From Trileptium ribeirensis (lineage: Eukaryota; Nematoda; Enoplea; Enoplida; Thoracostomopsidae), in contig JASANE010003497.1 in assembly GCA_030248225.1 (NCBI GenBank), positions 1 to 64,000 of the forward strand: DNA of 64,000 nucleotides, in the 5' to 3' direction. The notes beneath the pieces are model-generated. The model was given only the letters and a program-made list of their open reading frames with translations, had not been told where the DNA came from and made no database searches. The position numbers and the translations under genes were made by a program. Numbering within the stretch: the first letter of the stretch is position 1; each line of letters opens with the position of its first letter. This document shows, in pieces, positions 23,641-34,889 of this stretch.

Positions 23641-23990
23641 GACGCTAAGCCTGATCTAGGATCAGTTGTGCATATCAAGGATAACCTTCCCCGTAATAAA
23701 TGGAAGCTCGGGAGTATTGTGAAACTCAATAATGGTGCAGATGGTAAAGCGAGATCCGCGGTTATTCAGTTAGCTAATAAAAACCATATCTCGCCCCATA
23801 CGATTACTTTACCCTCTAGAGCTTACGGCATCGCGCTCTGGTGAGGGTGGAGACCCTAATGTCCCATCTCAAGAGGGAGGTGTAGACGATCGACCAAGAC
23901 GGAAGGCCGTATGGGCCGCAATAGAGAAGAGTAAAAAGAGTTCGAATAATTGCCGACAAAGCGAATCGTCTTCTGGCGCTTCTGATGAAC
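23635..23990 (+). pseudogene. Bel/Pao integrase C-terminal region
   Basis: The frame 23635-23844 contains PDLGSVVHIKDNLPRNKWKL and IVKLNNGADGKARSAVIQL, the C-terminal module following Bel/Pao integrases (LV...d...pr..W.lg.i....pg.Dg..R...v). A GG- and serine-rich tail can be followed in a neighbouring frame to about 23990. Confidence 0.6.
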
Positions 23991-25060
23991 TATAATTTAT
24001 TCAACTATAAAATGACTGTAAAACTAAGGGTGGATAGTTCCTTCAGCTTCATTAGGATGTGTCTGGGAGTGCGGTTTTCGCTCCTTAACGTGCGCTCCTT
24101 ATCTGTTATCCCGAAACTAAAGAAATCATCTACAATTACAATAGTAACATTATTTATAGGCTATCCTACATGCATATTTTGATCAACGCCAATCATCGAC
24201 TGTTGTTTTATGGTTGCAAAATATCGTCGATCGAACAGATTCGGTAGTACTTTGTAACTCGGTAACGCTTTGCCAATGTGGACATGACGACATTTTCACA
24301 TTAATAATTAATTACATTATATTTAATTTTTGGATAATAATTGGAATATTTTCACTGTTATACTAAACTAATGCTTGTGACACTTTCGTTTCAAAGGTTG
24401 TAATAAACCGCAGAAAAGCTGGGGCCTCGTACCTTCTGTTTATCAGGAAACTTCTATTCCTCAACGCAAAACTATGGAAAATAAGCACATTGACTTCAGA
24501 TTTTGAAGTATAACGCGGCGTAGTTGAAAATGCTTTGAAGCAATTATTCGTTTCAAACGAACTATTGTAGAAAAATATCAGACAGTGACCATCGGAACTA
24601 CATTCTTAGATACGTCAAAAACAGACGATTTGTTAAATCAGGTGCTAGTGCTCTCGAAACAATACACGGCGAATTAAGTAGTAATGACACAATACGTCCA
24701 GATATTCTGGCGAATGCATTATCTCCATATTTTGTTAGGGATAACAGATATGTTGTTCAAACTCAGTATTGTAATGTGCTTTATAACAATATTTAATGAT
24801 TCAATTATATTTGGAATTTAATAATAACATTTAATGATTAACAATATTTGTCGCCGAAATATATAAAACCATACAACAGCCAAACAAACCACCATACTCT
24901 CCCCAACAAACACAAACAAGATTGCGAACAAATAGCCAATTAGAGCGGCACCCAGCTGAGATCAAGGAATGGGTTGCTTCAAGCGGAGCCATTATCCATC
25001 CAGAATGGCTGTTTCGCGCGCGACATATCTACATCGACATAATGCTCCCTCCGTCATCTG
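23991..25060. other. AT-rich spacer, no gene seen
   Basis: No ORF of interest, no matching LTR. A C/A-rich stretch at 24868-24925 is followed by a rise in GC content toward the next entry. Confidence 0.45.
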
Positions 25061-25950
25061 CTGCATCAATCAAGCCCGTTCCATGAAGGCTTCGTTGCTG
25101 CCGTAGATTCGGTTGACAAACCGCTGGGACTGGAGTTTTTGGTGTCGTCTTCGAGCCATGAATGCGTTTGGACGACCGGCTTTCGTCAGGCACAACTGCC
25201 GGCAATAACTTTCCTCGGTTTTAACGGTTTCGGTGAATGTCTCGAGGATCTGGTTGTCCGCTAACTCGTCGGTAATATAAATCCGATCGTCTGAAGTGCT
25301 CAAAACTATATACACGACAACCTAAGGCTCAACCCGCCATACCAAAGGTCTGTGCTGCTACTACCCGACAACCAAGCTCGCCAAATCAGCGACATAGCGG
25401 GCGCTCAAGTAATCTCGGTTTCGGGCGGCACATTCATTTCGTTGGTCCAAGCGGTTCAGCAGCTGCAGATGCAGCCCGTATCCTTTCATATCATCATCGT
25501 CTCTTACGGTGTCATTGACTGCGCAGCGGCCGAAGTCAACACGTCGTAATTCATGGAACCAAATCCAACAGTTTCTACAGGCGCAGCTGCAGCAGTAGTC
25601 TACTCTGCGGGTCATCTTTAGTCTACCGGTGCCGCACCCAAATGTGCCAACTATTGCAGAATATCCTGGATGGATCCAACAGAGACTGTCTGGCATCTCC
25701 GGCATTCGGTGCCTCAACTGGTAAAATCAAAACGAGTGCCCATTCGTAGTGAATGGGCGGCAAAACAGCAACCTATTCGACTTCGACCAGTTTCACCTCA
25801 ACTATTGTGGATTCCGGGAGCTGATTTTGATGTGGGCAACCATGGCACCTGCGAACAAATTCATTCCATTTACGATGACACGGCAACAACGCTCCTTTCG
25901 TCGCGATCATACAGGGCGATTCGTCTAATCCTCGCGTGTAATTAAGGCGA
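25061..25950. pseudogene. coding-like relic, possible SGNH-type fragment
   Basis: This 0.9 kb has higher GC and longer open frames than its surroundings. The plus frame 25352-25549 reads LLLPDNQARQISDIAGAQVI then SVSGGTFISLV...FHIIIVSYGVID. The order of G..I..L and a terminal hydrophobic strand ending in VID (a variant of GxND) recalls SGNH-hydrolase-like domains found in some invertebrate retroelement ORF1 proteins. The diagnostic Ser in GDS is replaced here (PDN), so the match is weak. A minus-strand frame at 25070-25315 and plus frame 25670-25945 are also open. Which strand was coding is uncertain. Confidence 0.25.
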
Positions 25951-26216
25951 CGTCGCCAGTGACAACATTTTTTGTGTGTCTTTCATACGTTTGTTAGCAT
26001 ACGCCTATATCACATGTCGTCAGACGCTCAATTCACAATGTCGACAACATTGGCAACCGCGGCGCTATGGGTATAAATTGAAGATTCCGTGGGTATTTAA
26101 AATGCAATTAAATAGCTACGGTATGTTTTTTGTGTGATATTCACACGACGTCATTAACTAACTTTGGCGACCGATTTTCGGTCGCAATTCGTTATCTTTG
26201 TTTGGCAGGAGTGCCA

Positions 26217-26425
26217 AGCGCTTTTGAATTGATTCGGAATAATATACAATTGAAGATTATTTTTGTTGATTTTATGTAGATCAGAGAAGTTGATGGGAAT
26301 AGCTAAGTTCATGGATGATTGGGTATTGTTCATGGCGTTGTGGTGAAGTTCGGATTGTTAAGTTTTGTGTTGTTAATCTCTCGGTTTTCATGGACATGTA
26401 TGATGAGCGTGATATTATTTCTGCA
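26217..26425 (+). repeat. isolated copy of the LINE 5' leader
   Basis: It matches 14604-14811 at high identity, starting at the same base (CGCTTTTGAATTGATT) and ending near GTGATATT. No ORF1 follows. It is therefore an internally deleted LINE copy or a separate element sharing the same leader. Confidence 0.65.
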
Positions 26426-26869
26426 GATGTCGGATAGTTGTTTCGGAGTGGATTGAAAGTGTGTTAAATATTTACACAAATTCCGGAAATTTTCATAAAA
26501 AAATTGTCATGTCGTTTCCCAATACCGTGACCAAGTCGTGGGGTTGCCAGAGGTGACAAAGCGCATACACGGTCCCATCTCTGGTGATTTTAACCGGCGT
26601 TCTTCGGATTGTAGATTCTCTGGAAACAGTCCAAATTCAGTCACATAAAATTTGTGAAACGCACATTAGCTGGTGATGTATCAGCTAAATACATTTTGTG
26701 ATTTATGTATTTAATTATTCGTAAATATTGGAAATGTTTGAAGATTTTGTGGGTGACAAGTGCTGTATTTTCCTCTGTTTCAGTTTAGGACCACACATGT
26801 CTGTCCGTTCCACTACATTAACATAATACGGTAGGCTTTCGTCGATAATCCGCTGCTTTGATTTATAAT

Positions 26870-27640
26870 ACCTTTATTGCAATTCTCCAGTTTGTAAGAG
26901 CAACATATTCACAATATTATTTGTTTTATTAAAGTTTCCCATGACACCAAAACCAAATTCAAGGTACTTCGTTGGATACAGAAAATTTTGCCATACACTA
27001 AAGTAACTAGAAGGATGTTTTACGAATGTATCACCATAAATATCACCAATTTCCATTTTTTCGCGATTTTCCATTGTCGTCATATATTTCTGGCTCTAGA
27101 GCCGATTCCGGCCCTTGTGACAATTTATCAGCCTCGCTTTACTATTAGCTAAATATATTTGTAGGGTCTAGCTGGGCAGAAAAAATCCCACGCTGGCTAA
27201 TCGCGGCTGTCTAGCATGGCTTCAGAGCTGCGGCAGACTGTGACAAAATCTGACCGTGCTGCACACATCTTAAGGTAAATCATGCATAACTGTCGAAATT
27301 TGAATAAATTATATATATTTCCTAAATCCTATTCTAATTTTAATATACATAGGCCACACATTTTAATATACATAGCCCCCAAATCGCGATAAAGGCTTAA
27401 AATTTCATCCGGCACGTGGGTATGTGTTAGAATTGTTCATTTAAATCTATGCATTGATTGATTATTGATATTTTGAACAGCATCAGAAAATATAATGAAA
27501 ATCTGCCTCAAAATTGCGCTATTTGAGATTTCACTTTAGAGCTTTTACTTTGTTGTTTTCAAAACCTTTGTCAGAAATGATTTTGGAAACATTTCTCACA
27601 AATTTTTACTTGTGCTTTATAAATATTATTTACCCCTGCT
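26870..27640 (+). repeat. direct repeat, first copy
   Basis: Two blocks, 26885-27005 and 27290-27640, recur in order at 28190-28310 and 28318-28650 with about 75-80 percent identity by eye (TTCTCCAGTTTGTAAGAGCAA; GGATAAATTATATATATTT-like; CAAAACCTTTGTCAGAAATG; TATAAATATTATTT). The ~280 bases between the two blocks here are missing from the second copy. It has no coding capacity. Confidence 0.65.
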
Positions 27641-28179
27641 CCCCCTCTGAGACCTTCGCCACCCCGACGACCTCTCCCCACGCCGATTATTTGTTCCCCA
27701 CCCCAAAAGCCGACGGAACTTTGACAACTATGCTCTAAATCTAGTAAACCTTCTCAATACCGGTATTTGCCTAATATCGACACTTCTACGCTCGATTGTA
27801 CAAAACAGTGTCACAAATAGTAATGTTTTACTACATTTTTATATCCAAATGATCAATTATTAAACTATAGAGCTAACTGTTTGGCCCTGCGTGCTGTTAC
27901 AATATTAGCTATGGTCAAAAGCATATTTGTTGGATGCATGTATGAGTTTTCACACTAACAGTCAGTGAGTCGTTGAGGATCGATTACCAATTTTATGCAG
28001 TTTATTCTTTTCTCTAAGGAAAAATTTACCATCTTGGTAAGATACCGCCGCGGATGTCAAATCTGAAGTCAGACAATACATTATATGAATTGCAACCAGG
28101 TTATTGATATATTTTAATTTTTTCTATTGATTGTCTGGTTCACTACATTTAATGCGCAGACAGCTCTGACTTCTAATCC

Positions 28180-28655
28180 TGTCTTTATTTTTATTCTCCA
28201 GTTCGTAAGAGCAACATGTGCACAATATTTAGTTTGTTATAGTTTCGCATGATACAAAACTAATTGCAAGGTACCTCGTTGGCAACACAACATTTTCCCA
28301 TATACTAACGTACCACCCAAAATTTGGATAAATTATATATATTTAGAAACTAAATCATAATCTAAATTGGATATATCGGCCACACGCAGCCCTCCCCCCA
28401 AATAGCGGTAAAGGTTTAAACATTTATCTAATATTTGGTTACGTGTGAAAATCGTTAATTTAAATTATGAATTCATTTATTAGTTTAGACAACACCGGAA
28501 AATATAATAAACGTCTAACGATAAAAATTATGGTATTTTATATGAACTTTAGAGCTTTCACTTTGATTTCAAAACCTTTGTCAGAAATGCTTGTAGCAAC
28601 GATTTGTCATAAATTTTTACTTTTACCTTATAAATATTATTTGCTATCCTAACAA
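28180..28655 (+). repeat. direct repeat, second copy
   Basis: This is the partner of 26870-27640, lacking its middle ~280 bases. The two copies end at the same point (TATAAATATTATTT), suggesting a shared 3' end of an AT-rich non-autonomous element. Confidence 0.6.
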
Positions 28656-29490
28656 ATAATGTCTTCTGTTGTAAATAAAACAATTCTGCTAACGAAACGG
28701 AATTACACGGGCAAGGGCGTTGTGCTACGTAACTCATATTACAAATCTCTGTAATTTCTTGGGTAACTAGATTTTACCGATTACATTGTTACAATATCAT
28801 TAATCAGCGACTTAACTTAAAATGACCCCGCCTACAATCCTATTGTTAAAATTGCCATATTTTTGTAACAGAACGTTTCTTTGTGATTGCATAATGAAGT
28901 AAAAGCCATTTAAGAATAGCAGTAAGATGGTATGAAATGGGTAATTTTTGGTTCGCAAATTCGTTGATAAAATTCACAAATTGTTTAAAACATCATTTTG
29001 TGAGTTTTAAATTCGTGCGTTTTGTTCTTCAACAGTGTTACAAGGAGGCATCGCTCCACACATTCCGTGCAATAACTCAGGGATGGAAACTATTTTAAAC
29101 ACGTTGTTCAACATTTGAAAACAAGAATTTTTAAACTTGTTAGTGAACGCAAACGCATAAAAATACAAATTTTTCACTAACACAAACGTAAGCAAATGTT
29201 GTTCACGAACACAAACGTAGTTCTTAAATAAATTTATTTTTGTGTAGATTATTTTGTCGTAGAGAAATACGCAAGCGACATCACTATGAGCATGTATGAT
29301 TAAAATCACAAAGCATCAAATGTTTCCGAACATATACTTTTTAAAATTAAACTTGCGTTGGAGATAATGATTTATTAATCGTGCTCGCGATGCGTTTGAA
29401 TCTACAAATAATTAGTGAACATTTTATTGGTGAAATTGTTCGCGAACAAGGTTTTTCTATATCGTATTCGACTATGATTGCAGGTTAATA
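28656..29490. other. AT-rich, no gene seen
   Basis: Scattered GTTCACGAAC-like and GTTCGCGAAC-like palindromes occur from about 29100 onward. Otherwise anonymous. Confidence 0.4.
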
Positions 29491-29499
29491 ATTTAATGA

Positions 29500-29885
29500 T
29501 TGTACAAATTTGTTAAAAATTTAAAATATAAAAATTGTTTGTTCACGAATGCTTGAACATTTACAGAACATTTAACTCGTTTTGTGGACAAAAATTTATT
29601 CCATTTCATTCGAGATGGCAATGTTCGCGAATGCTGAAAATTAAAAGCGAATCCTGAATAAGTCAATATTCTAATTAGCAGTGAACCGTTTTCTACTAAT
29701 AAGAAATCGCCAAAATTTTGTTCCGAGACAGTTAGTAATGTCTGGCAGTTAGATTCCACTTTGTCCAATTTTTCTTAACGAAAAACCGTGCCAAATTCCC
29801 TGTTTGTTCCGTAACAATGGTTTCTATTCCACATCGGCTTCGACAAAATAGGATGGCCAACGTGGTCATCTTAAGTTTAGTCGCG
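29500..29885 (-). repeat. dispersed repeat, inverted relative to 42640-42880
   Basis: The reverse complement of 29790-29880 (TAAACTTAAGATGACC...CCATCCTATTTTGT...ATTGTTACGGAAC) matches 42640-42720, and weaker similarity continues through GCGAACATT and ACAAAAATTT segments. It has no coding capacity. Confidence 0.5.
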
Positions 29886-31255
29886 CACAACATGAATTCC
29901 TTTACCTAAATAGATTTACCTGCAGTATTATCAAACATTAATATAGAAAGAAATTTCTTATAGTCCCTGCCCTGAAGGACAAATACGCTGTATTATAGGG
30001 TGGGCAATCATATATTTCTACTAAGAATCATTCACATAGTGTGATATAGTTGTACGCTAAACATGTTCGCAATCAGAAATTAAAATTGTGATGTTTTGAT
30101 ATATATTTAGCACGTGAATTTCCGTTTTGTAAACAGTGAGTTTGGGTAACCAGGTTGAAGCTAGTGTATGCACTGGACCAGGAGTATTATTGAAAAACGC
30201 CATGATGCAAAATAAAGTGATCCTAGACTCGTTATTATCGATTATAACTTGGGTTTCAGTGGACCAAATTGGCTCAGTGTACGGTAAGATGTTGCCTAGT
30301 TTTAAAGTATATCGGTTATGCTTCAATACTGCGCCGAAATTTTGTCCTTGAGTTTTTGTTTTTGAATTTTTGTTTGTGTCTTCATACTTCTTTAATGAAA
30401 GGTCAGTTTTCACAAAATTTGGGAATATTAATTTGTGAGAACCTTTTATATAAGCTATAATAGACGACAAATTAGAGAACTGATTGAAACGCATACTTTT
30501 TTATGCTAATTTGGAAGCTTCCTTCGCATTACACATAAAATGAATATCAGGGCCACATTTTCGGTTAGTACCATTACCAGATTGTAAATCGTCAATTTTA
30601 TAAGTACAGGATCGATGTTGTTTCTATTACATTTAGCTAATTATAGCACTTTAAAAAGCTCACCTTGTATTTACATGCAAATATTTTTCTTCATGGAGCG
30701 AATATATATTTATTATATTGTTACAGTTGTGAAGCAGAGCGAGGAAAGGGAGCGGAGTTTCCTCTTTAGGCACCAAATGGAGAAATCGTGAAAATTTCTT
30801 TTTCGTAGAGTCGCTGATAACTCATCTTCGGCTGGATCGACTTCAATGAAATTGGTTGTTCGGTAACAAAGGTGACAATGAACCCTTTAGTTCAAAGAAC
30901 TCTGGTGTCCATCTTCCAGGTTGAAGTGGGAAAAAACAGGTTTTTAAGGGTTCTTTTACAAAATATGGCCGTGTCAGTAGCAATATTTCGCTGCATATAT
31001 CTCGCGACAAAGGATTCGCATCGAAAAACTTTAACGTCCACAGAATCAGCTGATTGAGATCTATAACTTTCCTGAAGAAAACTTTTATTTGTAGGACCAC
31101 TCCCTTGGTAGCTGTTGGCCCGAATATAGTTTGTCGGTCTTTGACAGACGTACAGATTTTTCAACGTTCGGCATGTTTTGCGTATTTTACGCTACAACGT
31201 GCATCTGTTGGGTGATCACGAACGTCGGATATGGATTTGTTATACGGAGTCTTAC
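29886..31255. other. AT-rich, no gene seen
   Basis: The minus-strand frame 30057-30494 (145 codons) is overlapped by plus frames, has no motif and AT-driven composition, so I do not call it a gene. Confidence 0.4.
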
Positions 31256-31259
31256 TTCA

Positions 31260-31800
31260 GTATAATATACATTTTCACGAGCGTTCTTATGGGGTTTTAA
31301 GGTCAGCGAACTCGATTTTCTAAATGTATTTTTGTTTTCATTTATTTAGTTTTGCGTGCATGGCATTAAGAATGGTCTATGTATAAGTTATTTCGGTGAG
31401 CAAAAAACGATAGTTTGTTTATATAGGGCCCAGCAAAAATATTCCATGCCTTTTCAGAGGACTTCCTTATGTTTAGAGTCGACGAACATGATTTCCAGAA
31501 TATAGTCTGTTTGCATTTGTTTAGTTATGTACTGCATCCAGGGTAGCAAGAATGATCTATATAAAGGTACTTATGAGCGCTGAAAACGATGGTTTGGTCA
31601 CCCAGAGTCCAGTAGGTATATTTCAGGCATAGATTGGGACCAATAAACCTTATCCAAAATATAGTCCGTTTTCAGTTATTTGGTTTCATATTGCTTTCAG
31701 GCATTTAAAACGGTGTATATAGGTGTTTCGGTACTCGAAATACGATGTTATTTTCACCTAGAGTCCAATACTACTGTACGGTTACCGTATTTTTTCAGTA
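31260..31800 (+). repeat. diverged tandem array, ~170-180 bp unit, about 3 units
   Basis: Unit landmarks recur in order: TTT.AGTTATTTGGTTT-like, GATCTATATAAAGG-like, GAAAACGATGGTTT-like, AGAGTCCA and CCAAAATATAGTCCGT-like. Identity between units is about 60-65 percent. Confidence 0.5.
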
Positions 31801-32570
31801 GAGCTAAGGTGGTTTAAGGCCTAACGCAATAATGTCCGCATTAATCGCGCAATGTTTCGAAAATTCATGCCGGCGCCACAGATCGATCCAGTTTTTTTCG
31901 ACCGCAAGGGCCATACCCATACCATGGTGTATCTAACAGCTATTGTTCGGTTTCGTAAAACACACCGTAAAGCAAATGATAACAAACAGCGCACGTCCAG
32001 TCGGCTACGCAAAAAACTCTGTTAGCACAAGAAGTCGAAATACATTGGCTGGATTTGGCCGGCAGTACTAGATTAAACGATTGTCAAATTCTTTGATTAT
32101 TCCTTTAATGACAGAAATAGCTTTACGCATGGTGCAGTATTTAATAAATTCACACCGGCACCGGTTGTTCGATAACGACGGGCATATAGCACTATACCAT
32201 AGTAGCTCCGTTGCTCCATATAGGGACGGGCCATTTGGCATCCAGGGAGCGTGATTTAACCGGGTGGTTTTGGAGCAAAATGTTTTTCTGAATTTCGGCG
32301 GGCGGAAATAGTTATTGGGAATGGTATTTGACCGCAAATTTCGAAAAACTTTCCAAATACCAAATATGTAAAGCAAGCGTGCAAATGCTGTACTAAGCTA
32401 TCAAAATTTAAGAACCGTACTATTATAAGCTGACCGCGCATGGTAAACAACGCTTATCTACCAGTACTTGCAGCAACTGGGAACGGGGCGAGCGCGGATA
32501 GTTTGCTCTGAGTGACCACTGCAAAGTTTCAAACTGAGCTGCTTAGCTCCATTTTAATATCTCCGAATAT
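31801..32570. other. no gene supported, slightly coding-like
   Basis: Frames on both strands (for example 32068-32376 minus, and its plus-strand shadow with few stops) span 31820-32450, where GC is a little higher. I recognise no domain. A worn transposase fragment is possible but unsupported. Confidence 0.35.
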
Positions 32571-32579
32571 TTAGGAAGC

Positions 32580-33215
32580 TTCCCATTTCACGTGGAAATT
32601 TTTATTTATTATATGCACTATGTCTATTAAAATAGACACACACTTTCTTAAAATTCCTCGTATCCTAAAATTTCTCAGGAAACTTGGGAAGCTTCTCATT
32701 TCCCAAAAATTTACCGGATAATTTTGTTAATATTAGGAAAACGAAAGCGCGAAAATTTAATAGAGATCATTGGGAAATGTCTCATTTACCACAAATTTGT
32801 CGGAAAAATTAGAAATTTTTGCGATATCGAAACCATGAGCACCCAGAAAAAATCCAAAAACTGAAAAAGCTTGATTTCACGTTTTCCGAAGTTCCGCTAC
32901 GAGTCCTGGTTTTTCAGTTTCCCAAAATTTATAAGTTTAACATATTTTCCAGAATTTCCTTGAGAAAAGGGAAGACTGAAAAATTTACCTGAGATTATTG
33001 TGAAATGTCTCGGTTACCACAAATTTGCCAGAAAATTTGAAAAGTTTTGTGAAATAGGAAACCATGGGCACCCAGAAAAAATATAAAAAAAACTAAAAAA
33101 GCTTGATTTCACGTTTTCTGAAGTTTCGCTACGGATCCTGGTTTTCCGTTTCCCAAAAGTTATAGGTTTGACGTATTTTCGAAAAGTTCCTAACGATAAT
33201 CTCTCAACTGTCCCA
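32580..33215 (+). repeat. tandem duplication with ~228 bp period
   Basis: The block starting at about 32769 (GAAATGTCTC, TACCACAAATTTG, CACCCAGAAAAAAT, AAGCTTGATTTCACGTTTTC, CGCTACG, CCTGGTTTT) recurs at about 32997 with all landmarks in order. A third, weaker copy starts near 34257 (TTTACCACAAATTTACTG). The flanks consist of GGGAAGCTTCTCATTTCCC-type simple repeats like those at 13190-13835. Confidence 0.65.
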
Positions 33216-34250
33216 TTTTCCAATATTTTCATATAAACAGCCACTGAAATAAACAAAAACTGCTCCTGTGTCTATTTTAAATGGAAACATATTTGTAAAA
33301 TAGAATATTGCCATTTGAAATGGGAAGCCCCTGCAATAGACATGATCCCAGCACAGTAGACATATTTTCTGTTGCTGTGGCCCCTTACACACGGTAAATG
33401 GTGAGCTCGTTTTTAATCCCTATAGGATTCAAATGGCATGCTCACAATGATGATATTATTCCAAAATACCATCGCCAATGATGATGACAAAAGTAAGGCT
33501 TTCGACAAAAGGTGAGGTTTTATTGGCCCATATCAAGTATGGCTTTTGAATGCTTTAGCTCACTTGGCTGAAGTTTTAATGACACATGTGTCCGTCATAA
33601 CCGTAACATGATAGCGAACAGGTTAATTAGGCTCAGAATTGTAGGGTGTACGATACGAGACTATGCGGTGTACCTGTCAAACTGTTATTTAAATATTTTT
33701 GGCAATGGAGTAACAGGATCAATTTCCTTTATTTTGGTCAAAATAAAATTCAAGAGATTAAGTTTTTACCATCTGTAGCTTTGGAAATATTTGACTAAAG
33801 TCATCGCAATGCTAGCAGCTTTACGAAGCGTATGCATGGTACAATTGGTACCACACAACTTAGCTTTTTACAAGTTAATAGAAGGATGGGCCGAAAATAA
33901 ATTTGGCACCACTATCATAGAATTTTTGTCATTTATTTTATATAGACCATTGGTTTGCGTTTGCAACAGTGCAATAGAATTAGATTGCTGGCGCCAGCCT
34001 TCGGTCGTAAAACGTTGCGCGATATGCAAATTACTTCAGGGTATATGAGGCACCTTGAATTTAGCTATAGTGTATAATTCTACCATAATACTTGATCTAT
34101 AAAACATTCGGAGGTCTGTAATTTTCAGAAGCCTCTCTAATGGAATAGATACATACTTCTTTCAGATTTATCATATCTTAAAATTTCCCGCGAATCCGCG
34201 AAACTTATCCATTCCCAAAATGTTACGGAAAATTTCGTTAATGCTGCGAA
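33216..34250. other. no gene seen
   Basis: The frame 33791-34048 has no motif. The rest is AT-rich anonymous DNA. Confidence 0.4.
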
Positions 34251-34709
34251 AAAAATTTGGGAAGTTTCTCGTTTACCACAAATTTACTGAAAAATTTTGG
34301 GGAAACAGAAATTATGATAACTCAGAGAAGGTTTAAAAACTAAAAGCCCTGAGCCTGCTAATTCTGTGATATGGTTGACCTGAAAGTGAATAAATAAAAC
34401 TGTGCTGGTGTGGCAATTTTTTAATCGCTTAGATAGCTTTCAACCGACATATTTTAAACACGGATCGGATTGTGCAGTTCTTCATCTGTACCGCTCCTGG
34501 AATATATATGCATATAATATAATTGCGTGGATAGATGAATTTTTCGATATATAATCGCCTGACAACCCATTAAAGATACCTAAAAGACACTATTCCAAAA
34601 CAGATGGCCATTTTCAGCATGTGTCAATCTATGGAATCCTTTATCTTTCCTTCAGTGAGCAAATAGATGGAAACATATGAAATTTAGAAATTACAAAAAA
34701 TTTTCGGCA

Positions 34710-34777
34710 TCGTCATGGATCGAACCTGGTTTATTTGATTGCAGAGGCGGGCGGACACAACTGAGCTATCTTGGAGC
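34710..34777 (-). other. tRNA-derived sequence (SINE head or decayed tRNA)
   Basis: On the minus strand, TAGCTCAGTTG (complement of 34758-34768) is a good A box and GGTTCGATCC (complement of 34717-34726) a perfect B box, about 31 bases apart, with a CTGCAAT segment where an anticodon loop would be. Stems do not pair well, so it is not a functional tRNA. A diverged sibling, GGATCAAATCTGGTTTGTTCGATG, is at about 34857-34880. Confidence 0.5.
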
Positions 34778-34889
34778 TGTTGGTTGAGAAATTTTTGATT
34801 AATCTTTTAATGTCAAAGTTACTTGGTGCAGCGAGCTATGTTTAAAAAATTCACTGGATCAAATCTGGTTTGTTCGATGCACCAAGGCG

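Larger units (their letters stand above)
20215..23990 (+). mobile_element. Bel/Pao LTR retrotransposon relic (PR-RT-RH-INT, gag missing)
   Basis: The domain order protease, reverse transcriptase, RNase H, integrase is collinear on the plus strand and the motifs are of Bel/Pao type. No gag with the usual Bel zinc knuckles is recognised upstream and no LTR pair is visible, so the copy is 5'-truncated or too decayed. At least two in-frame stops and three frame changes interrupt it. Confidence 0.75.

Noticed and set aside
30057..30494. 145-codon minus-strand frame
   Set aside because: AT-rich, no motif, overlapped by equally open plus-strand frames.
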